A stretch of DNA of 57,500 nucleotides from Falseniella ignava CCUG 37419 (GTDB taxonomy: Bacteria; Bacillota; Bacilli; Lactobacillales; Aerococcaceae). The stretch spans positions 10,474 to 67,973 of the forward strand of contig NZ_JH932301.1 in assembly GCF_000301055.1 (NCBI RefSeq), given 5' to 3'. A program made the position numbers and the translations under genes. The notes under the pieces were generated by a model, which saw nothing but the letters and a program-made list of their open reading frames with translations, was not told where the DNA came from and searched no databases. This document shows, one piece after another, positions 8,354-15,758 of this stretch (positions are counted from its first letter, which is position 1; each line of letters opens with the position of its first letter).

Positions 8354-10189
8354 TTAAATCACTCCTCCTTGTTCGCTCACAGCTTCTGGCTCTTCATTTC
8401 CATCGCCTAAATCACGATAATAGTATGCTTGATGGTGGAACATCTCCGCATACGCTTCATGTGACGCCAGTAACTCCTCATGGGTTCCCATCTCTTTAAT
8501 GTAGCCGTCATCCAAGTAGATAATCCGATCGCAAAATTGTGTTGAAGCGAGGCGATGCGAGATGAATAGGGCAGTCTTGCCTTTAGAGAATGCCAAATAG
8601 TGTTGATAAACTTCACTTTCGCTCAATGGATCCAACGCGGCAGTCGGTTCATCCAATATTAATATCGGCGCATCTTTATAGAGTGCCTGAGCTAATTTTA
8701 ATTTTTGCATTTGCCCGCCGGATAATTCCACCCCGTCATAATCAACTTGTCTAACAATTTTGGTTTGGTCGCCTTCCGGTAACTTATCGATCACTTGATC
8801 CATACCACTCTGTTCAAGTGCAGCTTGATATTTTCCTGGATCATAAGGGGCTCCTTGTAGAATCGTATCTCGAATATTAAAGGTAAATAAATGCGTGTCC
8901 TGGAATACGGGGGCTATTTGCTGGTAATAAGCTTTTCGATCAAACTCACGCAAGTCCGTCCCGTTAATTAAGATACAACCAGAAGTTGGTTCCAAGAGTC
9001 CTAAGATTAATTTTACTAACGTTGTTTTCCCGGCTCCATTTGTCCCGACAATCGCTAGCTTCTCACCCGGATGAATGGTTAAATCCATTTGATCGATAAT
9101 CGCTTCTTGTCGATTCGGATAACGATACGTTACTTTTTCCAGCTTAATTTCAAAAGGAACACCTTCAGTCGCTAAAGGTTGTTCACCCTTAAATATCGGA
9201 GCCAAATGCATATAATCATAGAACGGTTCGATGTCGATTAAATATTCCAGCGTCATGGCAGATTCTTCAATCAGTTGCGACAACACGGTGATCACAACGG
9301 TCACCAACCCGACATAGACGATAAAGTCGCCAACCGCAATCTCCTCTTTGATTAAGCTTTGAAGACTGTAGTAATAAGCTAATCCAGACATCAGCAGTGT
9401 CATCAATAGAACACCGATACTTTCAATCCGATTCAATCGGTTCGTAGGGCGAATTAGCTGATAGTACTGCTTCATTAGTTGTGCTTGAATCTCACTAATC
9501 CAATCCATCATTGAATAAAGTCGAATATCTTTCCCAACACGATGATCGCTCATAACTTTCCGCGCATATTGATACTGTGTTTCATTGCTCAGCCGCTCAT
9601 CGCGATTGCTACGCTTTAATTTCAACTGGAAATGTTTGATTACAAGTAGGAAAATCACCAAAATCAAAATCAATCCCAACATAACAGAATCGAGTTGAAA
9701 GAGTAGCGTAGTATATAAGATCATTCCAATTCCAGCTCCAACTAACTCGACGCCTCTCAAGATGAATCCCATCAACGGCGTCCCATTGTGATCCGCTGCG
9801 TATACCGCTCCTTTGAAGGCTGCACTATTCTCTTCGCCAATAATTAACGGATAATCCATCAACACCTGGTAGGATAGCACTTGCGCTAGCGTTAACAATC
9901 GCAATCGATCGGAAAATTTATTTTCAATCCATTGATTGCTATAAACTAACAGCATTTCTGCCAAAATCAAAAGACCCATCATTTTAAGTGTGTATAGTAA
10001 ATAACCGGTCAAATCGCTTTGATGTGTCGTTTGCAATAAATAATTCACTAAACCTCCCGACACGAGCAATCGCGCCATCGGAAGCCATGCTTTGACAATT
10101 ACTTTGGTCAATGCGATGGGGTAAAACTTACGATCCACTTCAAAAATTAATTGATTAATATAACGAAAGATTGCCCATTTCTTCTTCAT
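8354..10189 (-). CDS. ABC exporter half-transporter (membrane + ATPase), first subunit
   Basis: Partner of the following gene, with the same architecture: membrane domain (about residues 25-330), then an ATPase with Walker A GTNGAGKTTLV, signature ELSGGQMQKLKLAQAL, Walker B LILDEPTAALDP and switch His FISHRLAS. The open frame extends 14 codons further upstream, but GGAGGGA lies only 4 bases before the ATG at 10189 and inside that extension, so 10189 is the start (611 residues). An AGTATA (TATACT on the minus strand) at 10211-10216 could be a -10 box; its -35 region falls in the terminator hairpin copy left by the neighbouring insertion sequence. Before that insertion the gene lay directly downstream of the kinase gene and its terminator. 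Confidence 0.88.
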   Translation of the reverse strand: MKKKWAIFRYINQLIFEVDRKFYPIALTKVIVKAWLPMARLLVSGGLVNYLLQTTHQSDLTGYLLYTLKMMGLLILAEMLLVYSNQWIENKFSDRLRLLTLAQVLSYQVLMDYPLIIGEENSAAFKGAVYAADHNGTPLMGFILRGVELVGAGIGMILYTTLLFQLDSVMLGLILILVIFLLVIKHFQLKLKRSNRDERLSNETQYQYARKVMSDHRVGKDIRLYSMMDWISEIQAQLMKQYYQLIRPTNRLNRIESIGVLLMTLLMSGLAYYYSLQSLIKEEIAVGDFIVYVGLVTVVITVLSQLIEESAMTLEYLIDIEPFYDYMHLAPIFKGEQPLATEGVPFEIKLEKVTYRYPNRQEAIIDQMDLTIHPGEKLAIVGTNGAGKTTLVKLILGLLEPTSGCILINGTDLREFDRKAYYQQIAPVFQDTHLFTFNIRDTILQGAPYDPGKYQAALEQSGMDQVIDKLPEGDQTKIVRQVDYDGVELSGGQMQKLKLAQALYKDAPILILDEPTAALDPLSESEVYQHYLAFSKGKTALFISHRLASTQFCDRIIYLDDGYIKEMGTHEELLASHEAYAEMFHHQAYYYRDLGDGNEEPEAVSEQGGVI

Positions 10190-10225
10190 CTGATCCCTCC
10201 TGACGCTTTCAGTATAAATGAAAAA

Positions 10226-10250
10226 AGACATTTTATTCGATAAAATGTCT
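10226..10250 (-). repeat. Left copy of the 25-bp palindromic target duplication (still a working terminator)
   Basis: The arms AGACATTTTAT and ATAAAATGTCT with a three-base loop form a perfect hairpin. An identical 25-base copy in the same orientation lies at 11742-11766 on the other side of the insertion sequence. This copy is followed on the minus strand by TTTTTTCATTT, so it keeps the full form of a rho-independent terminator and now stands between the transposase gene and the exporter genes. Confidence 0.9.
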
Positions 10251-10259
10251 CAGATTGGA

Positions 10260-10300
10260 GACAAACCCCGTTTGAGTTAATCTCAAAATAAGGGTTTGTC
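10260..10300 (+). other. Inner hairpin at the IS end
   Basis: The outer arms GACAAACCC/GGGTTTGTC and inner arms TTTGAG/CTCAAA form a long stem. On the plus strand it is followed by TTTTGTTTTA. It could stop transcription entering the element from the exporter side, a common protection of insertion sequences. Confidence 0.55.
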
Positions 10301-10347
10301 TTTTGTTTTAGTGAAATATCCTCTGAAAATAAAAAAACGAAGCCTTT

Positions 10348-11652
10348 CTAGCTTCTCAATGCCAGTATATTGGCCAGTTTCTTCATGTTTAAGCAGGCAA
10401 AAGTGAGCCCTGCTTTGAATTCCATCAAGGCTTTCCCAACTAAATGGGTATATCGAAAACCGTGATGTTCCTTCGCAGTGCCAAATAATCGCTCTACCGA
10501 TTGCTTACGTTCTTGATATAGTGCACGCATGCCGTCTGAATGCCGGATTTCTTCGCAGGTTTCAAGGGCTTCCTGCCAGACATGCCGTGTAATGACGCGT
10601 TTACTTCTTTCCTCTCCCGATGCGCGATACTCTCGGTAACCTTTGCGATTCGTTGTTGTGTAATGATAGACGGTATTGTTTTCATCTAAATAACAGTCAT
10701 AGTATTCATCATAGACAATGTCTCGATTCTCTGGTTTGCGTCTAGGACGTGTATAAGGAAATATTGGGGTGATGGCTTTACTTAATAAAAACTGAGCGAT
10801 AGTGGGGGTTTTATACCCGGCATCCGCAATAATACGGGCAGGATCAAACGAGATAATCTTGTCAAATAATGACGGGAAAGCTTGTGTATCATGAGTGTTC
10901 CCTGAATGTACGCTGTAACCTAATACCCAACCGTTCCGATCACAGGCAGTTTGAATATTATAAGCAAAGACTTGTTTGTGGTCTCCTTTATGGAACCAAC
11001 CGGCCTCGGGATCATTGGGACTGATTTTTTGGGATTTTGTTGAGGCCACCTTTTCTGTATTTTTTAGGGGCTTTTTTCCATGCATCTCCCGATCTTTTTG
11101 AACAGCTTCCATCATCTCATCCGCTAACCATTTTGCCTGGATAAGGATTTCCTCATTTGTATACTTCCGACCATTGGCGCAAGCTTTAACATGGGTGCCA
11201 TCAATGAAAATATCTTTAGAATCGACCACGCCTGCCTCAAAGCACTGGATGAGAATCTGTGAAAAAATTTGTTCGGCGATATTGGTTCCTTCGAAACGTC
11301 GCTTATAATTTTTTCCAAATGTTGAAAAATGTGGCACGGTATCCGTAAAAGATAAACCGAGAAACCAACGATAAGCTACATTTACTTGAATTTCTTGAAT
11401 CGTTTGACGCATGCTTGGAATCCCGAAGAGATATTGAATGATTGGGATTTTAATCAAAGTAACCGGGTCGATACTGGGACGCCCGTTATCAAGGCAATAA
11501 ACATCTTCGACCAGATCATAGATGAAAGAAAAGTCAATGTAGCGATCAATTTTTCTTAGAAGATGTTCCTCAGGAACGAGATCTTCAAGCGCATGAAATG
11601 CGATTTGGTGACGTGCTTCAAACGTCTTACTTTCAGCATTAATGGACATCAT
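10348..11652 (-). CDS. IS1182-family transposase
   Basis: A DDE transposase with an N-terminal DUF772 domain (residues about 10-110, with DNGRPSIDPVTLIKIP, IQYLFGIPSMRQTIQEI and WFLGLSFTD) and a C-terminal DDE_Tnp_1 catalytic domain. FIDGTHVKA gives the first Asp, IIADAGYKTP the second, and the ERKQSVERLFGTAKEHHG helix the Glu. The chain is full length (about 434 residues) with no frameshift, so the element may be active. A GTG at 11661 is in frame, but the ATG at 11652 lies 8 bases after GGGTGA and is preferred. Confidence 0.92.
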   Translation of the reverse strand: MMSINAESKTFEARHQIAFHALEDLVPEEHLLRKIDRYIDFSFIYDLVEDVYCLDNGRPSIDPVTLIKIPIIQYLFGIPSMRQTIQEIQVNVAYRWFLGLSFTDTVPHFSTFGKNYKRRFEGTNIAEQIFSQILIQCFEAGVVDSKDIFIDGTHVKACANGRKYTNEEILIQAKWLADEMMEAVQKDREMHGKKPLKNTEKVASTKSQKISPNDPEAGWFHKGDHKQVFAYNIQTACDRNGWVLGYSVHSGNTHDTQAFPSLFDKIISFDPARIIADAGYKTPTIAQFLLSKAITPIFPYTRPRRKPENRDIVYDEYYDCYLDENNTVYHYTTTNRKGYREYRASGEERSKRVITRHVWQEALETCEEIRHSDGMRALYQERKQSVERLFGTAKEHHGFRYTHLVGKALMEFKAGLTFACLNMKKLANILALRS

Positions 11653-11741
11653 AGAAATCACCCGTTTTCTTTTTATTATATCGAAAAAAGCTCATAAAAT
11701 CACTCGAAAGAAGTGATTTAATAAGCTTTGTCTACAGTCTG

Positions 11742-11766
11742 AGACATTTTATTCGATAAAATGTCT
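11742..11766 (-). repeat. Right copy of the 25-bp palindromic target duplication (T-run lost)
   Basis: This is the second identical copy of the 10226-10250 palindrome. It lies 37 bases after the kinase stop codon, where a terminator would be expected. On the minus strand it is now followed by CAGACTGTAGAC (the IS end) instead of a T-run, so the hairpin remains but terminator function is probably weakened. Confidence 0.88.
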
Positions 11767-11802
11767 GAGTGGTTGAAAATTTGACCTCAACGGTTATTTT
11801 AA

Positions 11803-12501
11803 TTACAAAGGCAGGGTAACCTCCGTGACAAAGACCCCTTCTTCCCATTGACGGTTGACGATACCATGATTCGCTTGAACCGCCGCATCAATCCGACGCA
11901 AGCCATACCCTTGCCGATTCGGTTGCTTTAATGAGCGATACCAAGGGAGCGGAGCATGATCCATCGTATTCATCATACTGATATATAAATTATTCTTTAT
12001 AGGGGCAATATAAAGTCGAATTCGTGCACCACCTTGTTGCTTTAGCGTTGCTTCAATCGCATTGTTCAACAAATTTCCTAAAATAATAGCCAGATCGGTT
12101 GAAGGAATATTTAATTTATCTGGGGCAATGGCTTCTGCCTTCACTTCAACTCCGGCACTGACGGCTCGCGTTAGCTTTGTATTGACTAACGCATCCATTA
12201 ACGTATTCCCAGTACGGATTAAGGTATCGACTTGATTTAATTCATTCGTTAATAATTTTAAATAGTCACGCAAAGCAGTGAGGTCCGATTGGTTCGCATA
12301 CGCATCAATCACTTGCAAATGATTGCGATAATCATGACGAATCCCCCTTAAACGGTCGTAGATGGCTTCCACTTCCACCACATATTCATCTAATTCTTGT
12401 TGTTGAATTTTAACGGTTTGGAGTTTGATCACTAAACGCCAAATAATATAACCCATTCCAAGGACTAGGATACCTAAACTTACCAATATAACTCGATTCA
12501 T
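11803..12501 (-). CDS. GHKL-type sensor histidine kinase, minimal (AgrC/LytS-like catalytic part)
   Basis: Kinase of a two-component system. A single N-terminal membrane helix (residues 3-23) leads to a coiled segment, the dimerisation helix with the phospho-acceptor His in IRHDYRNHLQ, the N-box NLLNNAIEA and the G-box QGYGLRRI of a HATPase_c_5 domain. At about 232 residues it lacks the five- to seven-helix sensor domain of AgrC-type receptors; what it senses is unclear. The ATG at 12501 overlaps the regulator stop by one base (TGATG) and has AAAGGAGC upstream; an in-frame TTG one codon earlier is less likely. A hairpin at 11742-11766 follows, split from its T-run by the IS1182 element. Confidence 0.85.
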   Translation of the reverse strand: MNRVILVSLGILVLGMGYIIWRLVIKLQTVKIQQQELDEYVVEVEAIYDRLRGIRHDYRNHLQVIDAYANQSDLTALRDYLKLLTNELNQVDTLIRTGNTLMDALVNTKLTRAVSAGVEVKAEAIAPDKLNIPSTDLAIILGNLLNNAIEATLKQQGGARIRLYIAPIKNNLYISMMNTMDHAPLPWYRSLKQPNRQGYGLRRIDAAVQANHGIVNRQWEEGVFVTEVTLPL

Positions 12502-13217
12502 CAATAAGCTCCTTTACGATAATGCGATACAAAGGCGGCTTGCACTTCTTTTAACAGTCTTCTCGAAAGAGGAATCGCCGTACCATCTTCCATCTGCACC
12601 TCATTGGCGTGGATGGCACTGACATGATTTAAGTTAATCAAGTAGCTGCGGTGCGGACTTATAAAATCCGCATTGAGCTTCTCTCTAAAGGCGGCTAATG
12701 TCTCACCCAATTCAATCTGTTCATCTTCGAGCGCTATCGTTAAACGCCGACGATTGACCTCGACCCAATAGATTTCATTGGCATTCAGCGCTCGACTCAC
12801 CCCATCGATGGTATCAACTAGCACGTAATGTTCTTGGACAGGTTGGATCGTCAAATACTTTTGAATGACCCGCTCAATATCTGCGTGATCAATTGGCTTT
12901 ACTAAAAAGTCCAACGCATCCACTTGATACCCTGCGACGGCGTATTCGCTATAACCGGTCGCAAAGATAATCTCGATTTGCGGAGCGATTTGCCGAATTT
13001 GATGTGCCAACGACATCCCGTCGAGCGTGGGCATTTCGATATCTAAGAATAGAAGTTGCCATTCTGGATGTTCTTCTAATTCAAAGAGAAAATGTTCGCT
13101 ACTCTCAAGGCAAGTAATAGAACAATCTACCTTTAGCGCTTGGCAAGCTTGTTGTATTAATGCTTCCATATAATCTCGTTGAATCTGTTCGTCATCTACC
13201 ACGACGATGTTCAGCAT
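12501..13217 (-). CDS. LytTR-family response regulator (AgrA/LytR type)
   Basis: Residues 1-120 form a receiver domain: the acidic pair VVVDDEQ, the phospho-acceptor Asp in LLFLDIEMPTLDG, and Lys in DFLVKPID. Residues about 140-238 form a LytTR DNA-binding domain (IYWVEVNRRRLTI, FISPHRSYLINLNHV). Regulators of this class bind pairs of direct repeats about 21 bases apart. The gene is translationally coupled to the kinase. AGGAGGGAC precedes the ATG, and an extended -10 (TGCTATAAT) lies at 13248-13255. Likely targets are the neighbouring exporter genes, and possibly the repeat-bearing promoter at 23427-23480; both are inference. Confidence 0.9.
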   Translation of the reverse strand: MLNIVVVDDEQIQRDYMEALIQQACQALKVDCSITCLESSEHFLFELEEHPEWQLLFLDIEMPTLDGMSLAHQIRQIAPQIEIIFATGYSEYAVAGYQVDALDFLVKPIDHADIERVIQKYLTIQPVQEHYVLVDTIDGVSRALNANEIYWVEVNRRRLTIALEDEQIELGETLAAFREKLNADFISPHRSYLINLNHVSAIHANEVQMEDGTAIPLSRRLLKEVQAAFVSHYRKGAY

Positions 13218-13247
13218 GGTCAGTCCCTCCTACTCATTAGTCAACTC

Positions 13248-13255
13248 ATTATAGC
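13248..13255 (-). promoter_or_regulatory. Extended -10 promoter element of the regulator-kinase genes
   Basis: On the minus strand TGCTATAAT is a consensus extended -10, about 30 bases before the ATG at 13217. No good -35 box is seen 17 bases upstream, where the divergent ridA promoter begins. Confidence 0.6.
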
Positions 13256-13268
13256 ATATCTAATCCCT

Positions 13269-13297
13269 TTGACGGACAGAAGAAAGCGTTGTACTAT
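13269..13297 (+). promoter_or_regulatory. Promoter of ridA
   Basis: TTGACG (13269-13274) and TACTAT (13292-13297) are separated by 17 bases and lie about 33 bases before the ridA start. Confidence 0.7.
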
Positions 13298-13329
13298 AGA
13301 ATTATAAAATTTACAAAAGGAGAATGATT

Positions 13330-13713
13330 ATGTCAAAAGTTACCCCACTGAATACGGATAAAGCACCTGCCGCTATCGGTCCATACTCTCAAGCAACGAC
13401 CGCAAACGGCCTCGTGTTTGTCTCTGGTCAATTACCGATTGACCCTGCCGTAGGTAAAATCGAAGCGACCGATGTAGCTGACCAAACGCGTCAATGTCTT
13501 GAGAACTTGAAGCATATCTTAGCCTCAGACGGTCTGACTTTAGCCGATGCATTGAAGACAACGGTTTATTTAGCAAATATCCAAGACTTCGCCGCGATGA
13601 ATGAAGTCTATGCAGAATATTTCCAAGCACCTTACCCTGCACGTGCTGCCTTCGAAGTGGCTGCCCTACCTCAAGGTGCACTGGTTGAGATTGAACTTGT
13701 TGCTGCAAAATAA
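13330..13713 (+). CDS. ridA: RidA/YjgF family reactive imine deaminase
   Basis: Cytoplasmic trimeric enzyme that hydrolyses reactive 2-aminoacrylate and other enamine/imine intermediates released by PLP enzymes. The family core is complete in about 127 residues: AIGPYSQA near the start, GQLPIDP, the substrate-binding Arg in PARAAFEVAALP and the final VEIELVAA with the conserved Glu. Of two ATG codons, 13330 is chosen because AGGAG is 7 bases upstream; the other (13324) nearly overlaps it. It is a single gene with its own promoter and terminator. Confidence 0.93.
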   Translation: MSKVTPLNTDKAPAAIGPYSQATTANGLVFVSGQLPIDPAVGKIEATDVADQTRQCLENLKHILASDGLTLADALKTTVYLANIQDFAAMNEVYAEYFQAPYPARAAFEVAALPQGALVEIELVAAK

Positions 13714-13728
13714 TTAGCCTTAAATACA

Positions 13729-13773
13729 AATAAAGCCGGGAGCAATCGCAATTGCTTTCGGCCTTATTTTTTT
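13729..13773. terminator. Terminator shared by ridA and the convergent permease gene
   Basis: A long stem built from AATAA-GCC and GGC-TTATT with inner AGCAAT/ATTGCT pairing, followed on the plus strand by seven T. Because the stem is flanked by A-rich sequence on its other side it may act in both directions. Confidence 0.75.
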
Positions 13774-14995
13774 ATCTTAATATTTCTACGACATTCTTTC
13801 TTGATGCGGCTCGAGCAGGAAAGACACTGAATACAATGCCAATCAAGACTGAAATCAATACACTGACCAATGCCGTCGTCACATCAAAGAGCGCATTAAA
13901 TGGAATAAATCGGCTGACTAAAAGCGCAATCCCGATCCCGCTTAAATAGCCAATAATCCCACCGAAGGTCGTAATCGCAATCCCTTCCAGTAAGAATTGC
14001 CATTGAATACTATCCTTGGTTGCCCCGAGTGAACGTCGAATCCCAATCTCTTTTGTTCGCTCTGAGACAGAGATATACATCATATTCATAACCCCGACAC
14101 CAGCAATAAAGAGTGAGATTCCTGCCACCGCAGAAATAAAGAGTGTTACCATCGACAGTGTCTTACCGACTTCAGCCATCATCTCAGAACTATCAAAATA
14201 AGTATAGCTCCCATTGCTAATTTCAGCACCCGCTTCATCTAAATAGCTCTTAATCTTCTTATTGATGGTGGACATATCGGCACCATCTTCGAAATAGACT
14301 TGAATGCCAAAATCAAAGTTTTGCGCATAATAATAACGATCAAACGTCCCACGTGGCATCACACCACTAATGGTCGAGAAAATATAACCTTCTTCTTGTA
14401 GCTTTTGTTCTTCTTCAGACAACGTCTTAATAAAAATTCCCACAATCGTAAATTCATGCCCATCCAAAGTCGCAGATCTTCCAACAGCCTTTTCGGCACT
14501 ACCATACAATTGGGTGGCAACATCTTCATTCAACATCATATAAGGTGACCGATAATCCGAATCAGCTTGGGTTAGATTCCGTCCCGCAATTAACGGATAG
14601 TCGGATTCCTCTAAAATTTCAAACTCAAAGTCGAGATTTTCTTCTCTTACTTTAATTTGACTATACTGCGTCTGAACCGAAGTCTCGCTATCTAGCTTGA
14701 CTTCATCTACACCCGGCATTTCTTCAATTGCTGAGAGGTTATCTTTACTAAAAGGCGTAATTTGTGCCCAGTCAATATTTTGATTTTCTGGGTTAAAACT
14801 AAATCGCTGGCTCATTCGTCCTTTTTCGTCTTTCGTTAAATTATCAATTGTTTGTTGGCGAAAGCCATTCCCTAAGCTCATAATTGTGATCACGGCGGCA
14901 ATCCCGATAATAATCCCAATCATCGTTAGAAAGGTTCGTCGCCCGTTCATTCTCAGTGTGTCAAACGATGATTTTAAGATTTCACTCATTCGCAT
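13772..14995 (-). CDS. MacB-like ABC transporter permease (FtsX/MacB_PCD)
   Basis: Membrane subunit of a tripartite-style efflux system. One N-terminal helix (GRRTFLTMIGIIIGIAAVITI, about residues 18-38) is followed by a large extracellular MacB_PCD domain (about 40-270) and a C-terminal FtsX domain with three helices. The motif SERTKEIGIRRSLGATK between helices is diagnostic. The 407-residue length is typical. Its start overlaps the ATPase gene by 14 bases. The system usually exports peptides, antibiotics or cell-wall-active compounds; the substrate here is unknown. Confidence 0.9.
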   Translation of the reverse strand: MRMSEILKSSFDTLRMNGRRTFLTMIGIIIGIAAVITIMSLGNGFRQQTIDNLTKDEKGRMSQRFSFNPENQNIDWAQITPFSKDNLSAIEEMPGVDEVKLDSETSVQTQYSQIKVREENLDFEFEILEESDYPLIAGRNLTQADSDYRSPYMMLNEDVATQLYGSAEKAVGRSATLDGHEFTIVGIFIKTLSEEEQKLQEEGYIFSTISGVMPRGTFDRYYYAQNFDFGIQVYFEDGADMSTINKKIKSYLDEAGAEISNGSYTYFDSSEMMAEVGKTLSMVTLFISAVAGISLFIAGVGVMNMMYISVSERTKEIGIRRSLGATKDSIQWQFLLEGIAITTFGGIIGYLSGIGIALLVSRFIPFNALFDVTTALVSVLISVLIGIVFSVFPARAASRKNVVEILR

Positions 14996-15758
14996 CTTCA
15001 GTCACCTCCTGAGATTGAATATTCGATCGCTGGGCGAGTGTTTCATACTCTAAATCTTCCCAGCGTTTTTGACTAATTTGCCCGTCCACAATTACAATAT
15101 TGCGCATTGCATAGGCTTGGAGTGCCGGGTCATGTGTCACCATCACGATCGTTACGCCATCTTCTTCGTGGCGTTGTTTTAAAATATCCATAATCAATGT
15201 AGAGGTCTTCGTATCAAGCGCACCTGTCGGCTCATCCGCAATAATAAATTGTGGATTATTAATTAACGCACGTGCAATCGCAACGCGTTGCTTTTGGCCT
15301 CCTGATAATTCATGTGGCATATTCTTGAGTTTGTCTTTTAAGCCCACGCGCTCCAGTGCAGCTTCGACTTTCGGACGCGTTTGCTTTGCGGTCATCCCGC
15401 TATAAATTAGCGGTAAACGAACATTTTCTTCAACGGTCATCGTCTCAATTAAATTAAAATCTTGAAAGACAAAGCCCACTAATTGATTACGCAGTTGCGA
15501 AATTTGACGATCGGTTCGTTGTTCAATCAACTTGCCATCTAAAATATACGACCCCTCAAATTGATTATCTAAAAAGCCTAAAATATTAATTAACGTTGAT
15601 TTCCCGGATCCTGAAGGTCCCATGATCGAGACAAATTCACCACGATGAATTTGTAGATCAATATTCTTTAAGACATGGAGCTGTTCCTCACCGGCCGTAT
15701 AATACTTATTAATGCCTCGAATATCAATTAACGGCACAGAAGTATTAGTGACCATCAT
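14982..15758 (-). CDS. MacB/LolD-type ABC transporter ATP-binding protein
   Basis: ATPase of the MacAB-like exporter. Walker A GPSGSGKSTLI, Q-loop FVFQDFNLI, signature LSGGQKQRVAIARAL, Walker B FIIADEPTGALD and switch His VMVTHDPAL are canonical. The open frame begins at 15797, but GGAAGGA lies 7 bases before the ATG at 15758, so that start is chosen (258 residues); the gene then overlaps the adaptor gene stop by 14 bases. All three genes form one operon. Confidence 0.92.
   Translation of the reverse strand: MMVTNTSVPLIDIRGINKYYTAGEEQLHVLKNIDLQIHRGEFVSIMGPSGSGKSTLINILGFLDNQFEGSYILDGKLIEQRTDRQISQLRNQLVGFVFQDFNLIETMTVEENVRLPLIYSGMTAKQTRPKVEAALERVGLKDKLKNMPHELSGGQKQRVAIARALINNPQFIIADEPTGALDTKTSTLIMDILKQRHEEDGVTIVMVTHDPALQAYAMRNIVIVDGQISQKRWEDLEYETLAQRSNIQSQEVTEDANE

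Larger units (their letters stand above)
10251..11741 (-). mobile_element. Complete IS1182-family insertion sequence
   Basis: A 1491-base element with one transposase gene. Its ends are imperfect inverted repeats: CAGATTGGAGACAAA at 10251 and CAGACTGTAGACAAA read inward from 11741, 13 of 15 matching. Both ends are flanked by the same 25-base palindrome in direct orientation, which I read as a target-site duplication covering a whole terminator hairpin. Internal hairpins lie near both ends (10260-10300 and 11697-11719). The element separates the two-component genes from the ABC exporter genes. Confidence 0.88.

Noticed and set aside
10226-10250. Palindrome as the terminal inverted repeat of the insertion sequence
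   Set aside because: The two copies are in direct, not inverted, orientation when the loop bases are compared, and a separate pair of inverted repeats lies just inside them.
13373-13729. A 118-codon minus-strand open frame opposite ridA
   Set aside because: ridA is a well-conserved gene with its own promoter and terminator; the opposite frame is chance.
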